Shown: positions 51,999 to 61,317, counted from the first letter of the stretch. The stretch: 64,000 bases of DNA from JANWHQ01 sp963775275 (GCA_963775275.1 CAVZII010000005.1:620001-684000), one strand, 5' to 3'. Numbers and translations are program-made. The notes: generated by a model not told the origin, from the letters alone.

Positions 51999-52604
51999 TT
52001 GCCCACGCCCAACAAAGAGACCGTCGAGCGCGTCCTGGCGAAGAACAACCGCGCCGCGCTGATCCGCGACGCCGTCGAGGCGGCGTGGACGAAGGTTTTG
52101 AGTTACCCCGATCTGGTGTGGTTCCGTCGCAAGACCACTCGTGCCGCCCTGGTATGGGAATATGCGGTCGAGAACGCCATCGCCGCCCTCTCGGTGGACA
52201 AAGGCGTGGGCGTCGCACGCCACCACGACACTGTGTCCTTCGTTTTCGATGACGCTGTGTTGGTGCGGTTCAAGAAGGCGAACATCGAGTTACGGTCCAG
52301 CAACTATCCGACCGAACTGGCGCTGCTGTACCACGAACATAAAGTGGAAGACCTCTTTGGGCTTGGCGAACTCCAGCGAGTGGAGGCGGCCTATGTCCTG
52401 AACCGCTTCCAGAACCGCATCATGTGGGTCGGGATCGTCGCGAGGAAAAAGAAGCGCGCCCTATGGGACTTCGAACTCGCGCCGGTCGCTGGCGCGGAAA
52501 TCGTCGAACTGCTGCCGCGCACCGAGCCCGCGGCCCCGGCAGCCGAGCGCGTGATCCAGCCCCGCGCGACGCCGGACGAAAAGTCGAGCGAAGAGGGTGA
52601 GTGA
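51999..52604 (+). CDS. Hypothetical partner of the HTH-ImmA/IrrE protein
   Basis: A 201-residue soluble protein starting at a TTG (51999), with the content AALIRDAVEAAWTKVLSYPD, VFDDAVLVRFKKANIELRSS and ELALLYHEHKVEDLFGLGEL. No family comes to mind. Its stop overlaps the start of the HTH-ImmA gene (TGATG), so the two are translationally coupled, the usual sign of a two-gene module such as a toxin with its protease-regulator. If so, this would be the toxin or target. Confidence 0.6.
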   Translation: MPTPNKETVERVLAKNNRAALIRDAVEAAWTKVLSYPDLVWFRRKTTRAALVWEYAVENAIAALSVDKGVGVARHHDTVSFVFDDAVLVRFKKANIELRSSNYPTELALLYHEHKVEDLFGLGELQRVEAAYVLNRFQNRIMWVGIVARKKKRALWDFELAPVAGAEIVELLPRTEPAAPAAERVIQPRATPDEKSSEEGE

Positions 52605-53681
52605 TGCCCTCCATTTTCAATCCTGGGCTGCTCCTTCTGGCGAGGCAGTATCGGCAGAAGAGTTGAGTCTGACGTCGCCATCGGCGCTGGCCTGAACCAA
52701 GGCCATTACAGCCGCATCGAGAACGGGCTGACGGTTGAGGGGCCGTCAGCCGAAAACGTGGAGCGCATTGCCAACGCCCTGCGTTTCCCGCCGCCATTCT
52801 TCTATCAGGAAGACGGGCTCACTGGACTGCCCTTGAGCGTCCATCCGATGAACCGAAAGAAGGCCAGCGTCCGCGAGGGCGCGCTTCGCCAAGTTCATGC
52901 CGAACTGAACCTCCGGCTTATCCATCTGCGTCGCTATTTGCGCGCCGTCGATGTCGTTCCAGAATTGCCGCTTCCCAAGATCGATGTTGATGAGGGAGGC
53001 GGTCCGCAGGAGATCGCGCGCATGATCCGCAAGGCGTGGTCCGTGCCAGACGGCCCACTTGCAAACCTTACGGATCTCTGCGAGCGCGCGGGCATCGTCG
53101 TCATTTGGTGCGAATTCGATGCACCAATTGACGGGGTCACGATGACGGTTCGCGATCTGCCGTCGTGCATCTTCCTGAACAGCAACGTTTCGGCGGACCG
53201 GATGCGATTTTCTCTGGCTCATGAATTGGGCCACATAATAATGCACACAGTGCCGACGGACCACATCGAAGAAGAAGCCAACACGTTCGCGAGCGAGTTA
53301 CTCGTTCCGGAGAAGTCGTTCACTCGCTCAGTCATTGGCCAGCGCATCACCTTGGATTGGTTGGCGCGACAGAAGGCGTATTGGCGAGTGTCAATGGCGT
53401 CCCTGGTGTATCGCGCCAGTACGCTGGAATTGATTACACGTCACCAGAGCGAGTATCTGTGGAAGAAGTTCTCCATGCTTGGCTGGCGCACGCGGGAGCC
53501 GCAGGAGACCGATTTTCCTCATGAGAGGCCGACGGTTTTCCCCGGTGTTGTGCGCTTTCATGCCGAGGATTTGGGCTATGGCATCGACGAGCTGCGGAGC
53601 CTCTTAAACCTTGGGGAAGACGACGTGCGCCGGCTCTATGGCGCGCACCTCGGGAAGCATCGCTTGTACGCCATAAAGTGA
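52604..53681 (+). pseudogene. HTH (XRE) - ImmA/IrrE metallopeptidase (frameshifted near the start)
   Basis: The C-terminal protease has the HExxH zinc motif, LAHELGHIIMHTVPTDHIEE, followed by ANTFASELLVP, typical of ImmA/IrrE enzymes that cleave or inactivate a repressor. The N-terminal XRE domain is rebuilt across one extra base near 52661-52664: before it LLLLARQYRQKS, after it DVAIGAGLNQGHYSRIENGL. Downstream of 52758 the frame is fully open. Typically such proteins act as antitoxin or as derepression protease for their upstream partner. The shift is an assembly error or recent loss of the DNA-binding part. Confidence 0.8.
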
Positions 53682-53726
53682 ACTTCATGCTTGACACTCA
53701 AGCAGAAGGTTCAGATAAAAAGGGGC

Positions 53727-54623
53727 ATGAACAAGCTGCCCCTCGCCAAGCGCGTCCAAATCCTCTCGATGCTCTGCGAGGGCTCTTCCATGCGGTCGAT
53801 CAGCCGCGTTGTGGACGTGTCCATCAACACCGTGACCAAGCTGCTCGTGGACGCTGGCGAAGCCTGCCTGGCGTTGCATAACGAGCTGGTCCGCGACGTG
53901 GCGTCTGAGCGCGTCCAGATCGATGAAATCTGGTCGTTCTGCTACGCCAAGGCCAAGAACGTCGCGACGGCCACGGCTGCCCCGGAGGGAGCTGGCGATG
54001 TGTGGACGTGGACGGCGCTCGATGCCGATAGCAAGCTCATGGTCTCTTACTTCGTCGGTGACCGTGGCGGCGAGTCCGCTTTGATCGTCGCGGATGACCT
54101 GCGCAGCCGGATTGCCTCAGCGCGCGTCCAGGTTACGACCGACGCGCACAATGCCTATCGCCGGGTCAGGGAAGAAGCCTTCGGCGCCGACGCCGATTAC
54201 GCCACCATCGAGAAAATCTACCGGACCGATCCGGCCGCCGCCCGTGGCCGCTACGGCCCGCCGGTCTGCATCGGGGCTAAGAAGAACGTCATCGAAGGGA
54301 ACCCCGACCCGGCGCACGTCTCAACGTCCTACGTCGAGCGCTCCAACCTCTCGATCCGGATGCAGAACCGCAGGTTCACGCGGCTGGCCAACGCCTTCTC
54401 TAAGAAGCTGGACAACCACATCCACGCCCTGGCGCTCTACTTCATGTTCTACAATTTCGTGCGCACCCATAAGACCCTGAAGGTCACGCCCGCGATGGCG
54501 GCTGGTGTCACGGATCGACTCTGGTCCATGGAGGACATCGCAGAGAGGATTGACGCGCGCCGTCCGCGGCCGGGGAAGCGCGGGCCGTACAAGGGGCGTG
54601 TCCGAGAAAACACATGTGCGTAA
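53727..54623 (+). CDS. IS1-family DDE transposase
   Basis: A 298-residue single-frame transposase. The N-terminal helix-turn-helix is LAKRVQILSMLCEGSSMRSI and VDVSINTVTKLLVDAG. Catalytic residues: Asp in VQIDEIWSF, Asp in VTTDAHNAY, and Glu in STSYVERSNLSIRMQNRRF. The KLDNHIHALALYFMFYNFVR tail is family-typical. Unlike classical IS1 it needs no frameshift. ATG 53727 has AAAAGGGG upstream. The gene lies in the middle of the element, with passenger genes on both sides. Confidence 0.9.
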   Translation: MNKLPLAKRVQILSMLCEGSSMRSISRVVDVSINTVTKLLVDAGEACLALHNELVRDVASERVQIDEIWSFCYAKAKNVATATAAPEGAGDVWTWTALDADSKLMVSYFVGDRGGESALIVADDLRSRIASARVQVTTDAHNAYRRVREEAFGADADYATIEKIYRTDPAAARGRYGPPVCIGAKKNVIEGNPDPAHVSTSYVERSNLSIRMQNRRFTRLANAFSKKLDNHIHALALYFMFYNFVRTHKTLKVTPAMAAGVTDRLWSMEDIAERIDARRPRPGKRGPYKGRVRENTCA

Positions 54624-54669
54624 TGCGTGGTGGGGGGATCGTTCCCCCTTGCCAGGAATTAACTTGTCA

Positions 54670-54692
54670 CCATCTATCACCGTGATAGGTGG
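54670..54692 (+). promoter_or_regulatory. Palindromic operator before the DUF4258 gene
   Basis: CTATCAC (54674-54680), one base, GTGATAG (54682-54688), extended to 11-bp arms with one mismatch. It sits 10 bp before the DUF4258 start, as expected for a TA autorepression site bound by the downstream HTH protein. Confidence 0.6.
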
Positions 54693-54701
54693 AGAGCGTC
54701 G

Positions 54702-55022
54702 ATGCCGGACAGATGGAAGCCAGCTGAAGCGACCAGGCGGATCAACGAATGCGCTAGGCGCGACAACTTCACCATCAGCCTCACCGTTCACGCGAGGGAG
54801 CAGATGGTCGCGCGCGATCTAATCATGAGCGATGTCAAACACGTTCTGAAAACGGGGTTTATATACGAGGAGCCAGAACCAGCGACCCGCGAAGGGTATT
54901 TCAAGTACCGCGTTGAAGGGACAAGCCCGAACAGCGACGGACGGACGATCAGGATCGTGGTCATTCCCGATGGGGGATGCGCGATGAAGATCGTGACGGT
55001 CATGTGGAGAGATGAAAGATGA
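54702..55022 (+). CDS. DUF4258 protein, probable toxin
   Basis: A 106-residue protein with the DUF4258 pattern: ISLTVHAREQMVARDLIMSD, then HVLKTGF and the C-terminal strand MKIVTVMWRDER. The fold belongs to the RelE/BrnT-like ribonuclease group, so a ribosome-acting toxin is plausible. It overlaps the HTH gene by 4 bp (ATGA), with an operator palindrome upstream. GGAG precedes the ATG. It lies between the transposase and the right end of the element. Confidence 0.75.
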   Translation: MPDRWKPAEATRRINECARRDNFTISLTVHAREQMVARDLIMSDVKHVLKTGFIYEEPEPATREGYFKYRVEGTSPNSDGRTIRIVVIPDGGCAMKIVTVMWRDER

Positions 55023-55478
55023 CGAGGCTTATAGACCACCGCTACGATGAGTGCGGCCTCGACAACGTGATCCTGAAGGGACTGCCAGTCGTCGTGGACG
55101 ACGACGGGGAGGAAGTGATCACCATCCCCAATGTCAACATGCTCCACCGCGTGCTCGCTGCGACGGTGGCGTCCAAGGAGACTGGCCTCCAACCGAAGGA
55201 ACTTCGGTTCCTGCGGACCGAGCTGGGCCTGAACTCAAGCCGAACTGGCCGCACTCGTCGGGAAGGATACGCAGACGATCGGTCGATGGGAGCGCGGTGA
55301 GACGCCGATGGAAAAGAGTGCCGAGATGGTCATTCGCGCACGCGCGCTCGAATATGCCTCGCAAGGCGCACTGCTTCCGATGGATGAACTGGCGCGTCGT
55401 TCGGTTCAGGCTGCGGTGCAGCCGCCGTTCATGATCGACGCCAGCAATCCGGATGATTACCGGCCGCTGGCGGCCTGA
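55019..55478 (+). pseudogene. MqsA-like HTH antitoxin (frameshifted)
   Basis: N-terminal part with LDNVILKGLPVVVDDDGEEV, then an XRE-type helix-turn-helix that reads only across one extra A at 55231-55233: KELRFLRTELGL before it, TQAELAALVGKDTQTIGRWE after it. The C-terminal tail ends in DASNPDDYRPLAA. MqsA-family proteins pair with toxins and bind their own promoter. The N-terminal zinc Cys cluster is not obvious; one Cys is seen. It overlaps the DUF4258 gene and is followed by a strong terminator at 55502. Confidence 0.75.
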
Positions 55479-55501
55479 TCGGCACCCGACGGAGGCAAGG
55501 A

Positions 55502-55527
55502 AGGCCCCGCTGCAGCGGGGCCTTTTT
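55502..55527 (+). terminator. Rho-independent terminator at the right end of the transposon
   Basis: AGGCCCCGC, TGCA, GCGGGGCCT form a 9-bp perfect stem followed by TTTTT. It stops the passenger transcript 11 bp before the right inverted repeat. Confidence 0.9.
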
Positions 55528-55537
55528 CGTCGGGCCG

Positions 55538-55559
55538 GATTTCAAACTGAGACACTACC
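55538..55559 (-). repeat. Right terminal inverted repeat of the IS1-family transposon
   Basis: 22 bases ending CTGAGACACTACC, the exact complement of 51441-51462. Confidence 0.88.
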
Positions 55560-55686
55560 GGCGGCGGCCTCAAGACGATTTCATTTGCGCCGCCGCGCCA
55601 AGGACCGGATGCTTGTCGGCCAAGGGCCAACAGAGCGCCGCCGGCCGGGTCCGCCCATCGCAGCGGCGCGGAAAGCGAGGTGGGTG

Positions 55687-56691
55687 ATGGACTACGTCAG
55701 GCTCGGCCAATCCGGCCTCAAGGTCTCCCGAATCTGCCTGGGCTGCATGAGCTTCGGCTCGGGCATGGACTGGATGCTGTCGGAAGAGGACAGCCGCGCG
55801 ATCGTGCAGCGGGCGATCGAGGGCGGGATCACCTTCTTCGACACCGCCGACGTCTATTCCCACGGCGAGAGCGAGGAGATCCTCGGGCGGGCGCTGGAGG
55901 ACTTCAAGGTCCGGCGCGAGGAGGCGGTGATCGCCACCAAGGTCTACAACCCCATGGGCCAGGACCCCAACGCCCGCGGCCTGTCGCGCAAGCACATCAT
56001 GCAGTCCATCGACGCCAGCCTGAAGCGACTGAAGACGGACTATGTCGACCTCTACCAGATCCATCGCTTCGACCGGGAGACGCCGATCGAGGAGACGATG
56101 GAGGCCCTGAACGACGTGATCAAGGCGGGCAAGGCGCTCTACATCGGCGCCTCGTCCATGGCGGCCTGGCAGTTCTCGAAGATGCAGCACGCAGCCGACC
56201 GCCTCGGCGCGACGCGGTTCGTGAGCATGCAGAACAACTACAGCCTGATCTACCGCGAGGAGGAGCGGGAGATGAACCCGCTGTGCCTGGACCAGGGGGT
56301 GGGCCTGATCCCCTACAGCCCCATCGGCGGCGGGCTGCTGGCCGGCAGCCGCAGGTCCAACACGGTGCGCTCCAACTCGGTGATGGCGCGCGAGCGCTTC
56401 ACCCGACCGGCCGACGAGGCGGTGATCGATGCGGTCCAGCAGGTGGCCGCCGCCCGCGGCGTGAAGCCGGCGGAGATCGCCATCGCCTGGCTGCTCGCCA
56501 AGCCCGGCGTGAGCGCGCCGATCGTGGGCGCGACCAAGCTGGCGCACCTGGACGACCCCATCAAGGCGGTGGAGACGGCGCTGACGGCCGAGGAGATCGC
56601 CAAGCTCGAGGCGCCCTACGAAACCCAGCCGGTGCTGCCCTACTACTTCCGCCCGCCGTCCCGTTCGCCGGCCCAGAAAGCAGCGGCCTGA
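55687..56691 (+). CDS. Aldo/keto reductase
   Basis: A 334-residue NADPH-dependent reductase. Catalytic tetrad: Asp and Tyr in FFDTADVYSHGESEEILGRA, Lys in VIATKVYNPMG, and His in LYQIHRFD. The C-terminal cofactor-binding residues are around WLLAKPGVSAPIVGATKLAH. It resembles the AKR11/YajO-like group acting on diverse carbonyls. The start is ATG 55687, with GAGGTGGGTG upstream. The transposon ends about 130 bp upstream. Confidence 0.92.
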   Translation: MDYVRLGQSGLKVSRICLGCMSFGSGMDWMLSEEDSRAIVQRAIEGGITFFDTADVYSHGESEEILGRALEDFKVRREEAVIATKVYNPMGQDPNARGLSRKHIMQSIDASLKRLKTDYVDLYQIHRFDRETPIEETMEALNDVIKAGKALYIGASSMAAWQFSKMQHAADRLGATRFVSMQNNYSLIYREEEREMNPLCLDQGVGLIPYSPIGGGLLAGSRRSNTVRSNSVMARERFTRPADEAVIDAVQQVAAARGVKPAEIAIAWLLAKPGVSAPIVGATKLAHLDDPIKAVETALTAEEIAKLEAPYETQPVLPYYFRPPSRSPAQKAAA

Positions 56692-56836
56692 GCCCGCGAC
56701 GATGAGCCTCGGGCCGGGCGGCCCGAAGACGCGCAAGCCGTTCGTCCCCAGCGGACCAGAATCCGGTTGACAGTGAAAAGCACCCCGGCAGGTTTGAACG
56801 GCTACGTCAGAACAAGAGCTCAGGGAGGAGCGCTGG

Positions 56837-58198
56837 ATGGTCGACCTGGCGCAGGAGGCGCCCCTTCTCGTCGGCGGGACGGCTGAGCCGCCGATGCGCG
56901 GCGCTCCGCCTGCCGGGCCCATCGAGTCCGACTTCTCGCTGCGAAAGATCAGGATCGCGATGGTCTGCCTGGCCGGCATGACCTTCGCCACCTCGATCCT
57001 GCCCTTCAGCGCCCTGACCTATGTGCTCCTGCCGATGACCAAGGAGTTCCATTGGACGCGCGAGCAGTTCGGCTATGCCGGCTCGTGCCTGATGTGGTTC
57101 GGCGCGCTGACGGTGTGGGGCCTGGGGCGGCTGACCGACAAGGTCGGGGCCCGGCCCATCATCCTGTGGGGCACGCTCGGCGTCGGACTGGCGACCCTGG
57201 CGGTCGCCCACGTCCAGAACCTGTGGCAGTTCTGCGCCCTGTTCGCCCTGGTCGGGGTCTTCGGCTCGTCGGGCGCGAGCTATTCCAAGGTGATCGCCGC
57301 CCTGTTCACCCGGAACCGCGGCAAGGCCATGGCGATCTTCGGCGCGGAAGGCACCGCGGTGCGGTTCTTCATCCCGATGATCACCATCTTCCTGATCCTG
57401 CACTACAGCTGGCGCGGGATGTTCACGGCCTTCGGCGTGGCGATCGTGGCGATCCTGCCGATCCTCTACTTCGGACTGGACGAGCCCGGCACGATCGGAC
57501 AGCTGCCGACGCTCGGCCGCAAGCGGCCCAAGGCGGCGGCCGCGGCCTCGACGCCCAGAATGGACTTCGACGGCATGACGATCCGCGAGACGCTGACGGA
57601 CGGCGTCTTCTGGCTGATGCTCGGGGGCACGCTGATCAGCGGCGTCATCATCAACGGCCTGTTGACCAACACCGTGGCCGCCATGGTCGACAAGGGCTTC
57701 TCGCAGACGACCGCCGCGAACATGATGTCCTTCGCCATCCTGTTCGGCCTTGTCGGCACCTTGCTCGGCGGTTGGCTGATGGACCGGTTCCAGACCGCGA
57801 AGATCGCCGTCCCCTTCTCGCTGTGCACCGCCCTCGGCTATTACCTGTTCATGGTCGTCACGCCCAAGCTCGGCGGCCAGCCGATGCTGCTTTTCGGGGT
57901 TGGACTGGGCATGTTCGCCTTCTCCGCCCAGCTGCCGATGGCCGGCTACTTCCTGACCCGGTTCTTCGGCCTCAAGGCCTTCGCCGAGATCACCGGCTTC
58001 CAGGCGATGATCCAGGCTTTCTGCATGGGCTTCGCCGCGCCCATCGTCGGCCACATCTACGACGTGACGGGGAACTATGACCTCGCGTTCGAGATCGGCA
58101 TCGGCGCGGCGCTGTTCTCGGCCGTCGTCTTCCTGGTCCTGCCCCGCTACCGGTTCTCGGCGAACATCGGCGCCATGCCGGCGCCGCCCAAGGCGTAG
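56837..58198 (+). CDS. MFS transporter (first of a plus-strand pair)
   Basis: A 453-residue permease with 12 helices. It shares SDFSLRKIRIAMVCLAGMTF, LFTRNRGKAMAIFGAEGTAV, VFWLMLGG and LPRYRFSANIGAMPAPPKA with the next gene. GGGAGGA precedes its ATG 56837. The pair belongs to an anion/sugar-acid-like MFS branch rather than to the minus-strand array. The substrate is unknown. Confidence 0.9.
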   Translation: MVDLAQEAPLLVGGTAEPPMRGAPPAGPIESDFSLRKIRIAMVCLAGMTFATSILPFSALTYVLLPMTKEFHWTREQFGYAGSCLMWFGALTVWGLGRLTDKVGARPIILWGTLGVGLATLAVAHVQNLWQFCALFALVGVFGSSGASYSKVIAALFTRNRGKAMAIFGAEGTAVRFFIPMITIFLILHYSWRGMFTAFGVAIVAILPILYFGLDEPGTIGQLPTLGRKRPKAAAAASTPRMDFDGMTIRETLTDGVFWLMLGGTLISGVIINGLLTNTVAAMVDKGFSQTTAANMMSFAILFGLVGTLLGGWLMDRFQTAKIAVPFSLCTALGYYLFMVVTPKLGGQPMLLFGVGLGMFAFSAQLPMAGYFLTRFFGLKAFAEITGFQAMIQAFCMGFAAPIVGHIYDVTGNYDLAFEIGIGAALFSAVVFLVLPRYRFSANIGAMPAPPKA

Positions 58199-58252
58199 GC
58201 GGCCACGCGTCGGGTCCGGCCCTTCGCCTCAGCCACGCCGGGAGACCTGCTC

Positions 58253-59638
58253 ATGGCCGACGACGCGACGAAAACCTCCGAAGGGCTCGACTTCATCCCG
58301 GAGTCCGACTTCTCGCCGCGGAAGATGAAGGTCGCCGCGGTCATCCTCCTCGGCCAGACCTTCGCCAGCTCGATCGTGCCGCTCGTCTCCCTGGGCTATG
58401 TGCTGCCGTCGATGACGAAGGAATTCGGCTGGTCGAGCACCGAGTTCCTGCTCGCCAACACCGCGCTGCTGTTCATCGGCGCCCTGGTCTCGTGGCCGAT
58501 GGGGATCCTGACCGACAGGATCGGCGCGCGTCCGGTGATCATCCTGGGCACGCTCGGCGTCGGTGTGGCGACCCTGCTCGTGCCTCTGGTCCGCAACAAC
58601 CCGATCGGGCCCCTGCCCCGGGCGTGGGAGTTCTACGCCCTGTTCGCCGTGATCGGGTTCTTCGGCACCTGCGTCGTCAGCTACTCCAAGGTCACGACCG
58701 CCCTGTTCACCCAGAACCGCGGCAAGGCCATGGCGATCCTGGGCGCGGAAGGGACGGTCGCCCGGGTGATCATCCCGGGCGTGACCGCGTTCCTGATCCT
58801 GCACTACGGGTGGCGCGGCCTGTTCACGACCATCGGGATCGTCGTGCTCGCCGTCGTTCCCCTGATCTTCCTGTTCCTGGAGGAGCCGGGGACCCGCGGC
58901 CTCAAGCCCAGCCTCAGCTTCAGGCGGCCGGCCGTCGCCGCGACGCAGGCCGGGGCGACGACGGTGCGCTTCGAGGGCATGGCCTTCGCGCAGGTGCTGC
59001 GCGACCGGGTCTTCTGGCTGATGCTGCTCGCCGGCGTCCTGGCGATCACGACCGGGACGGGGATGCTGCCCCTGATCCCCGCCTCGCTGATCCGCCGAGG
59101 CTTCACGCTGCAGACCATCGGCAACATCGATTCGCTCGCCACCTTCGCCGGCATACCGGGCGTGCTCCTGGCCGGCTATCTGATGGACAAGATCCACTCG
59201 CCGAAGGTGGCGGTCCCCTTCCACCTGCTCACCGCAGTGGCGGCCTGGCTGCTCATGACCGTCACGCCGGCCCAGGGCGGCCAGCCGATGCTGCTTGTGG
59301 CCCGCAGCCTGTTCACCTTCGCCTTCACCGCGGCCCTGCCGCTCAGCGCCTATCTGATGACGCGCTTCTTCGGCCTGAAGGCCTACGCCGCGATCTATGG
59401 CCTGATGGCGGGGATCCAGGCGCTGGCCGCGTCGGCGGCCCCGGTCGCGTTCGGGCGCATCTACGACGTCACCCACTCCGATCGGATCGGCTACGAGACC
59501 TGGGCCGCGGCCGTCGTGCTCGCCGCTGGGGTGTTCCTGATCCTGCCCCGCTACCGCTTCTCGGCGGACATCGGCGCCATGCCGGCCGAGCCGAAGCGGC
59601 CTTCCGGCGGCGCGGCGGCGAGCATGCCCGCGCAGTAG
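58253..59638 (+). CDS. MFS transporter (second of a plus-strand pair)
   Basis: A 461-residue permease, tandem paralogue of the gene 54 bp upstream: SDFSPRKMKVAAVILLGQTF, LFTQNRGKAMAILGAEGTVA, VFWLMLLAG and LPRYRFSADIGAMPAEPKR. Local duplication is clear from the conserved ends. Twelve helices are visible. It is convergent with the JmjC-type gene, with 2 bp between the stops. Confidence 0.9.
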   Translation: MADDATKTSEGLDFIPESDFSPRKMKVAAVILLGQTFASSIVPLVSLGYVLPSMTKEFGWSSTEFLLANTALLFIGALVSWPMGILTDRIGARPVIILGTLGVGVATLLVPLVRNNPIGPLPRAWEFYALFAVIGFFGTCVVSYSKVTTALFTQNRGKAMAILGAEGTVARVIIPGVTAFLILHYGWRGLFTTIGIVVLAVVPLIFLFLEEPGTRGLKPSLSFRRPAVAATQAGATTVRFEGMAFAQVLRDRVFWLMLLAGVLAITTGTGMLPLIPASLIRRGFTLQTIGNIDSLATFAGIPGVLLAGYLMDKIHSPKVAVPFHLLTAVAAWLLMTVTPAQGGQPMLLVARSLFTFAFTAALPLSAYLMTRFFGLKAYAAIYGLMAGIQALAASAAPVAFGRIYDVTHSDRIGYETWAAAVVLAAGVFLILPRYRFSADIGAMPAEPKRPSGGAAASMPAQ

Positions 59639-59640
59639 CG

Positions 59641-61317
59641 TCAGCCGGTCGGATAGGAGGCGGCGGCGTCGTTGGGCCAGCGGAAGTTGGTGTAGGTGAC
59701 GGTCACGCTGAAATCCAACGACTTGACCTGGTGCCACCAGGCCAGCGGCATGAACAGGATCTCGCCGGGCTCGAGCTCCACGTCGTAGAACCGCGCGCCC
59801 ACCAGGCGCGGGAAAGGCGTCAGATCCAGGTCCGGCGCGTCCAGGTCGGCGATCCGGCTGAAGACATGCAGCTCGTTGTAGAGCCGGCCGACCTCCGCAG
59901 CGGGGAGCACCTTCAACCGTTTGCGGCCGACCAGCTGGGCGATGAAGTTGTTGGTCAGGTCGTGATGCAGCGAGGTCAACGTGCCGGCCGGCCCGATCCA
60001 AGGCATGCCGTGGGGCATGGGGGCGTCCCGCGTCAGGAACTTGTCGAGGAACCCCATGTCCTCGGTCAGCGGCGCCAGCGCCTGGCGATTGCGCTCGGAA
60101 TTATAGGCCGTGAGATAGGCGTCGTTGCCGCCGGCGCCCCCCGCGATGGAGTCGATGAAGACGTCGAACGGGGCCTCGCGCCGATGGCGGTCCTTCTGTT
60201 CCTCGAAGCGGGCGTTGGCCGTGCGTCCGCCCTGGTACTCCACGACGGCCGAGCCGACCTTGGCCTTCAGATAGTCCGGGGTCCAAAGGGTGAGAGCGGG
60301 CCAGTCGTCCATCTCCCCCACGAGGATCACCGGCCGTCCCACCGCGTAGTACTGCTCCAGGAACTCCTGCGTCCCAAGGTCCGCGCGCCGCTCGATGACC
60401 GCGGCGGAAGGGGCCAGCGCGCGCTGGCGCTCGAGGGTCTCCAGCAGCCATTCGCGCTTGGCGAGCGCGAGCTCGAGGGCCGCGACGTCAGACGCCTGGT
60501 CGGCGGAGACGGCCGGAGCGGCCGGCGCGATCGCGGAACCCTTGGCGTCATCGACCGGCGCGATCGGAACGTCCGGCGCGGCCCCCCGGTCGAACGGCTT
60601 GAGCCTCAGCTTGGACCGGTGGTCGGAGACCAGGGCTTCGCCGCTGACGTCCACGCCGCGATAGTAGTGCTTCTGCCAGCGGTCCGTCGGGGCCTTGGGC
60701 GGCTCGCGCTGCATGCGCGCGTGGAACTCGTCCCGCGCCTCGCTCCAGGCCCGGAATCGGGCGGCGGTGGCCGGATCCGCATCCAGCGGGGCGAAGGCGG
60801 GCTCGAACGCTTCGGCCGCCGCGCGCTGCAGGGGGAACAGAAAGCAGAACGGCTCCATCGCCTCGAAGCGGACCGGCAGGCCGGCCCGGGTGAACCGCCA
60901 GTTCATGGTGAAGGTGAAGGGCGACCAATCGGTCTCGACGATGCCGGTCAAGGGGGCGATCGCGTCCTTCATCCGGTTCGGCGATCCGCCGACCCAGAGG
61001 TTCCAGCCCGGCGGCGTGCGGAAGATGGCCTCCACGTGGAAGGTGAGCACGCCCTGGCCGAACAGCGAGACCGGCGCTCGCCCAGGATCGGCGCCGGGAT
61101 CCAGCCGGATGGTCACCGCCGTGGTCTCGGCGCCGCCATCCCACACGGCTTCGAACCCGCAAGGGCTCAGCACCTCCCAACCGTGCGCATTGGCGATGTT
61201 GAGCGGCAGGCAGCGGTAGGCGAAGGCCTCGGGCGTCGCGTCCATCCAGGACCGCGTGGCCGGCGCGGGGCGGATCAGCGGCGCCCATCCGGGATGCAAA
61301 TAGGCGGTCAGTTTCAT
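59641..61317 (-). CDS. DUF6065 - cupin/JmjC-domain fusion
   Basis: A 558-residue two-domain protein. Residues 1 to about 240 show the DUF6065 pattern: MKLTAYLHPG, AYRCLPLNIANAHGWEVLSP, WSPFTFTMNW. After a linker with an Ala-rich stretch, the C-terminal half is a cupin_8/JmjC-type oxygenase. Its iron ligands HxD are in LTSLHHDLTNNFIAQLVGRK, with a distal His in LAWWHQVKSL. Such enzymes hydroxylate proteins or small molecules using 2-oxoglutarate. I chose ATG 61317; a TTG at 61371 is the alternative. It is divergent from the methyltransferase gene. Confidence 0.82.
   Translation of the reverse strand: MKLTAYLHPGWAPLIRPAPATRSWMDATPEAFAYRCLPLNIANAHGWEVLSPCGFEAVWDGGAETTAVTIRLDPGADPGRAPVSLFGQGVLTFHVEAIFRTPPGWNLWVGGSPNRMKDAIAPLTGIVETDWSPFTFTMNWRFTRAGLPVRFEAMEPFCFLFPLQRAAAEAFEPAFAPLDADPATAARFRAWSEARDEFHARMQREPPKAPTDRWQKHYYRGVDVSGEALVSDHRSKLRLKPFDRGAAPDVPIAPVDDAKGSAIAPAAPAVSADQASDVAALELALAKREWLLETLERQRALAPSAAVIERRADLGTQEFLEQYYAVGRPVILVGEMDDWPALTLWTPDYLKAKVGSAVVEYQGGRTANARFEEQKDRHRREAPFDVFIDSIAGGAGGNDAYLTAYNSERNRQALAPLTEDMGFLDKFLTRDAPMPHGMPWIGPAGTLTSLHHDLTNNFIAQLVGRKRLKVLPAAEVGRLYNELHVFSRIADLDAPDLDLTPFPRLVGARFYDVELEPGEILFMPLAWWHQVKSLDFSVTVTYTNFRWPNDAAASYPTG

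Larger units (their letters stand above)
51441..55559. mobile_element. IS1-family transposon with passenger genes, 4.1 kb
   Basis: The ends are 22-bp perfect inverted repeats beginning GGTAGTGTCTCAGTTTG (51441 on the left; complement ending at 55559 on the right). GGCGGCGG lies on both outer sides (51433-51440 and 55560-55567), a possible 8-bp target duplication, though it is low-complexity. IS1-family elements end in GGT and duplicate 8-9 bp, which agrees with the transposase inside. Six genes fill the element, all on the plus strand. It separates the ABC exporter from the aldo/keto reductase. The base composition is visibly less GC-rich than the flanks. Confidence 0.85.
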
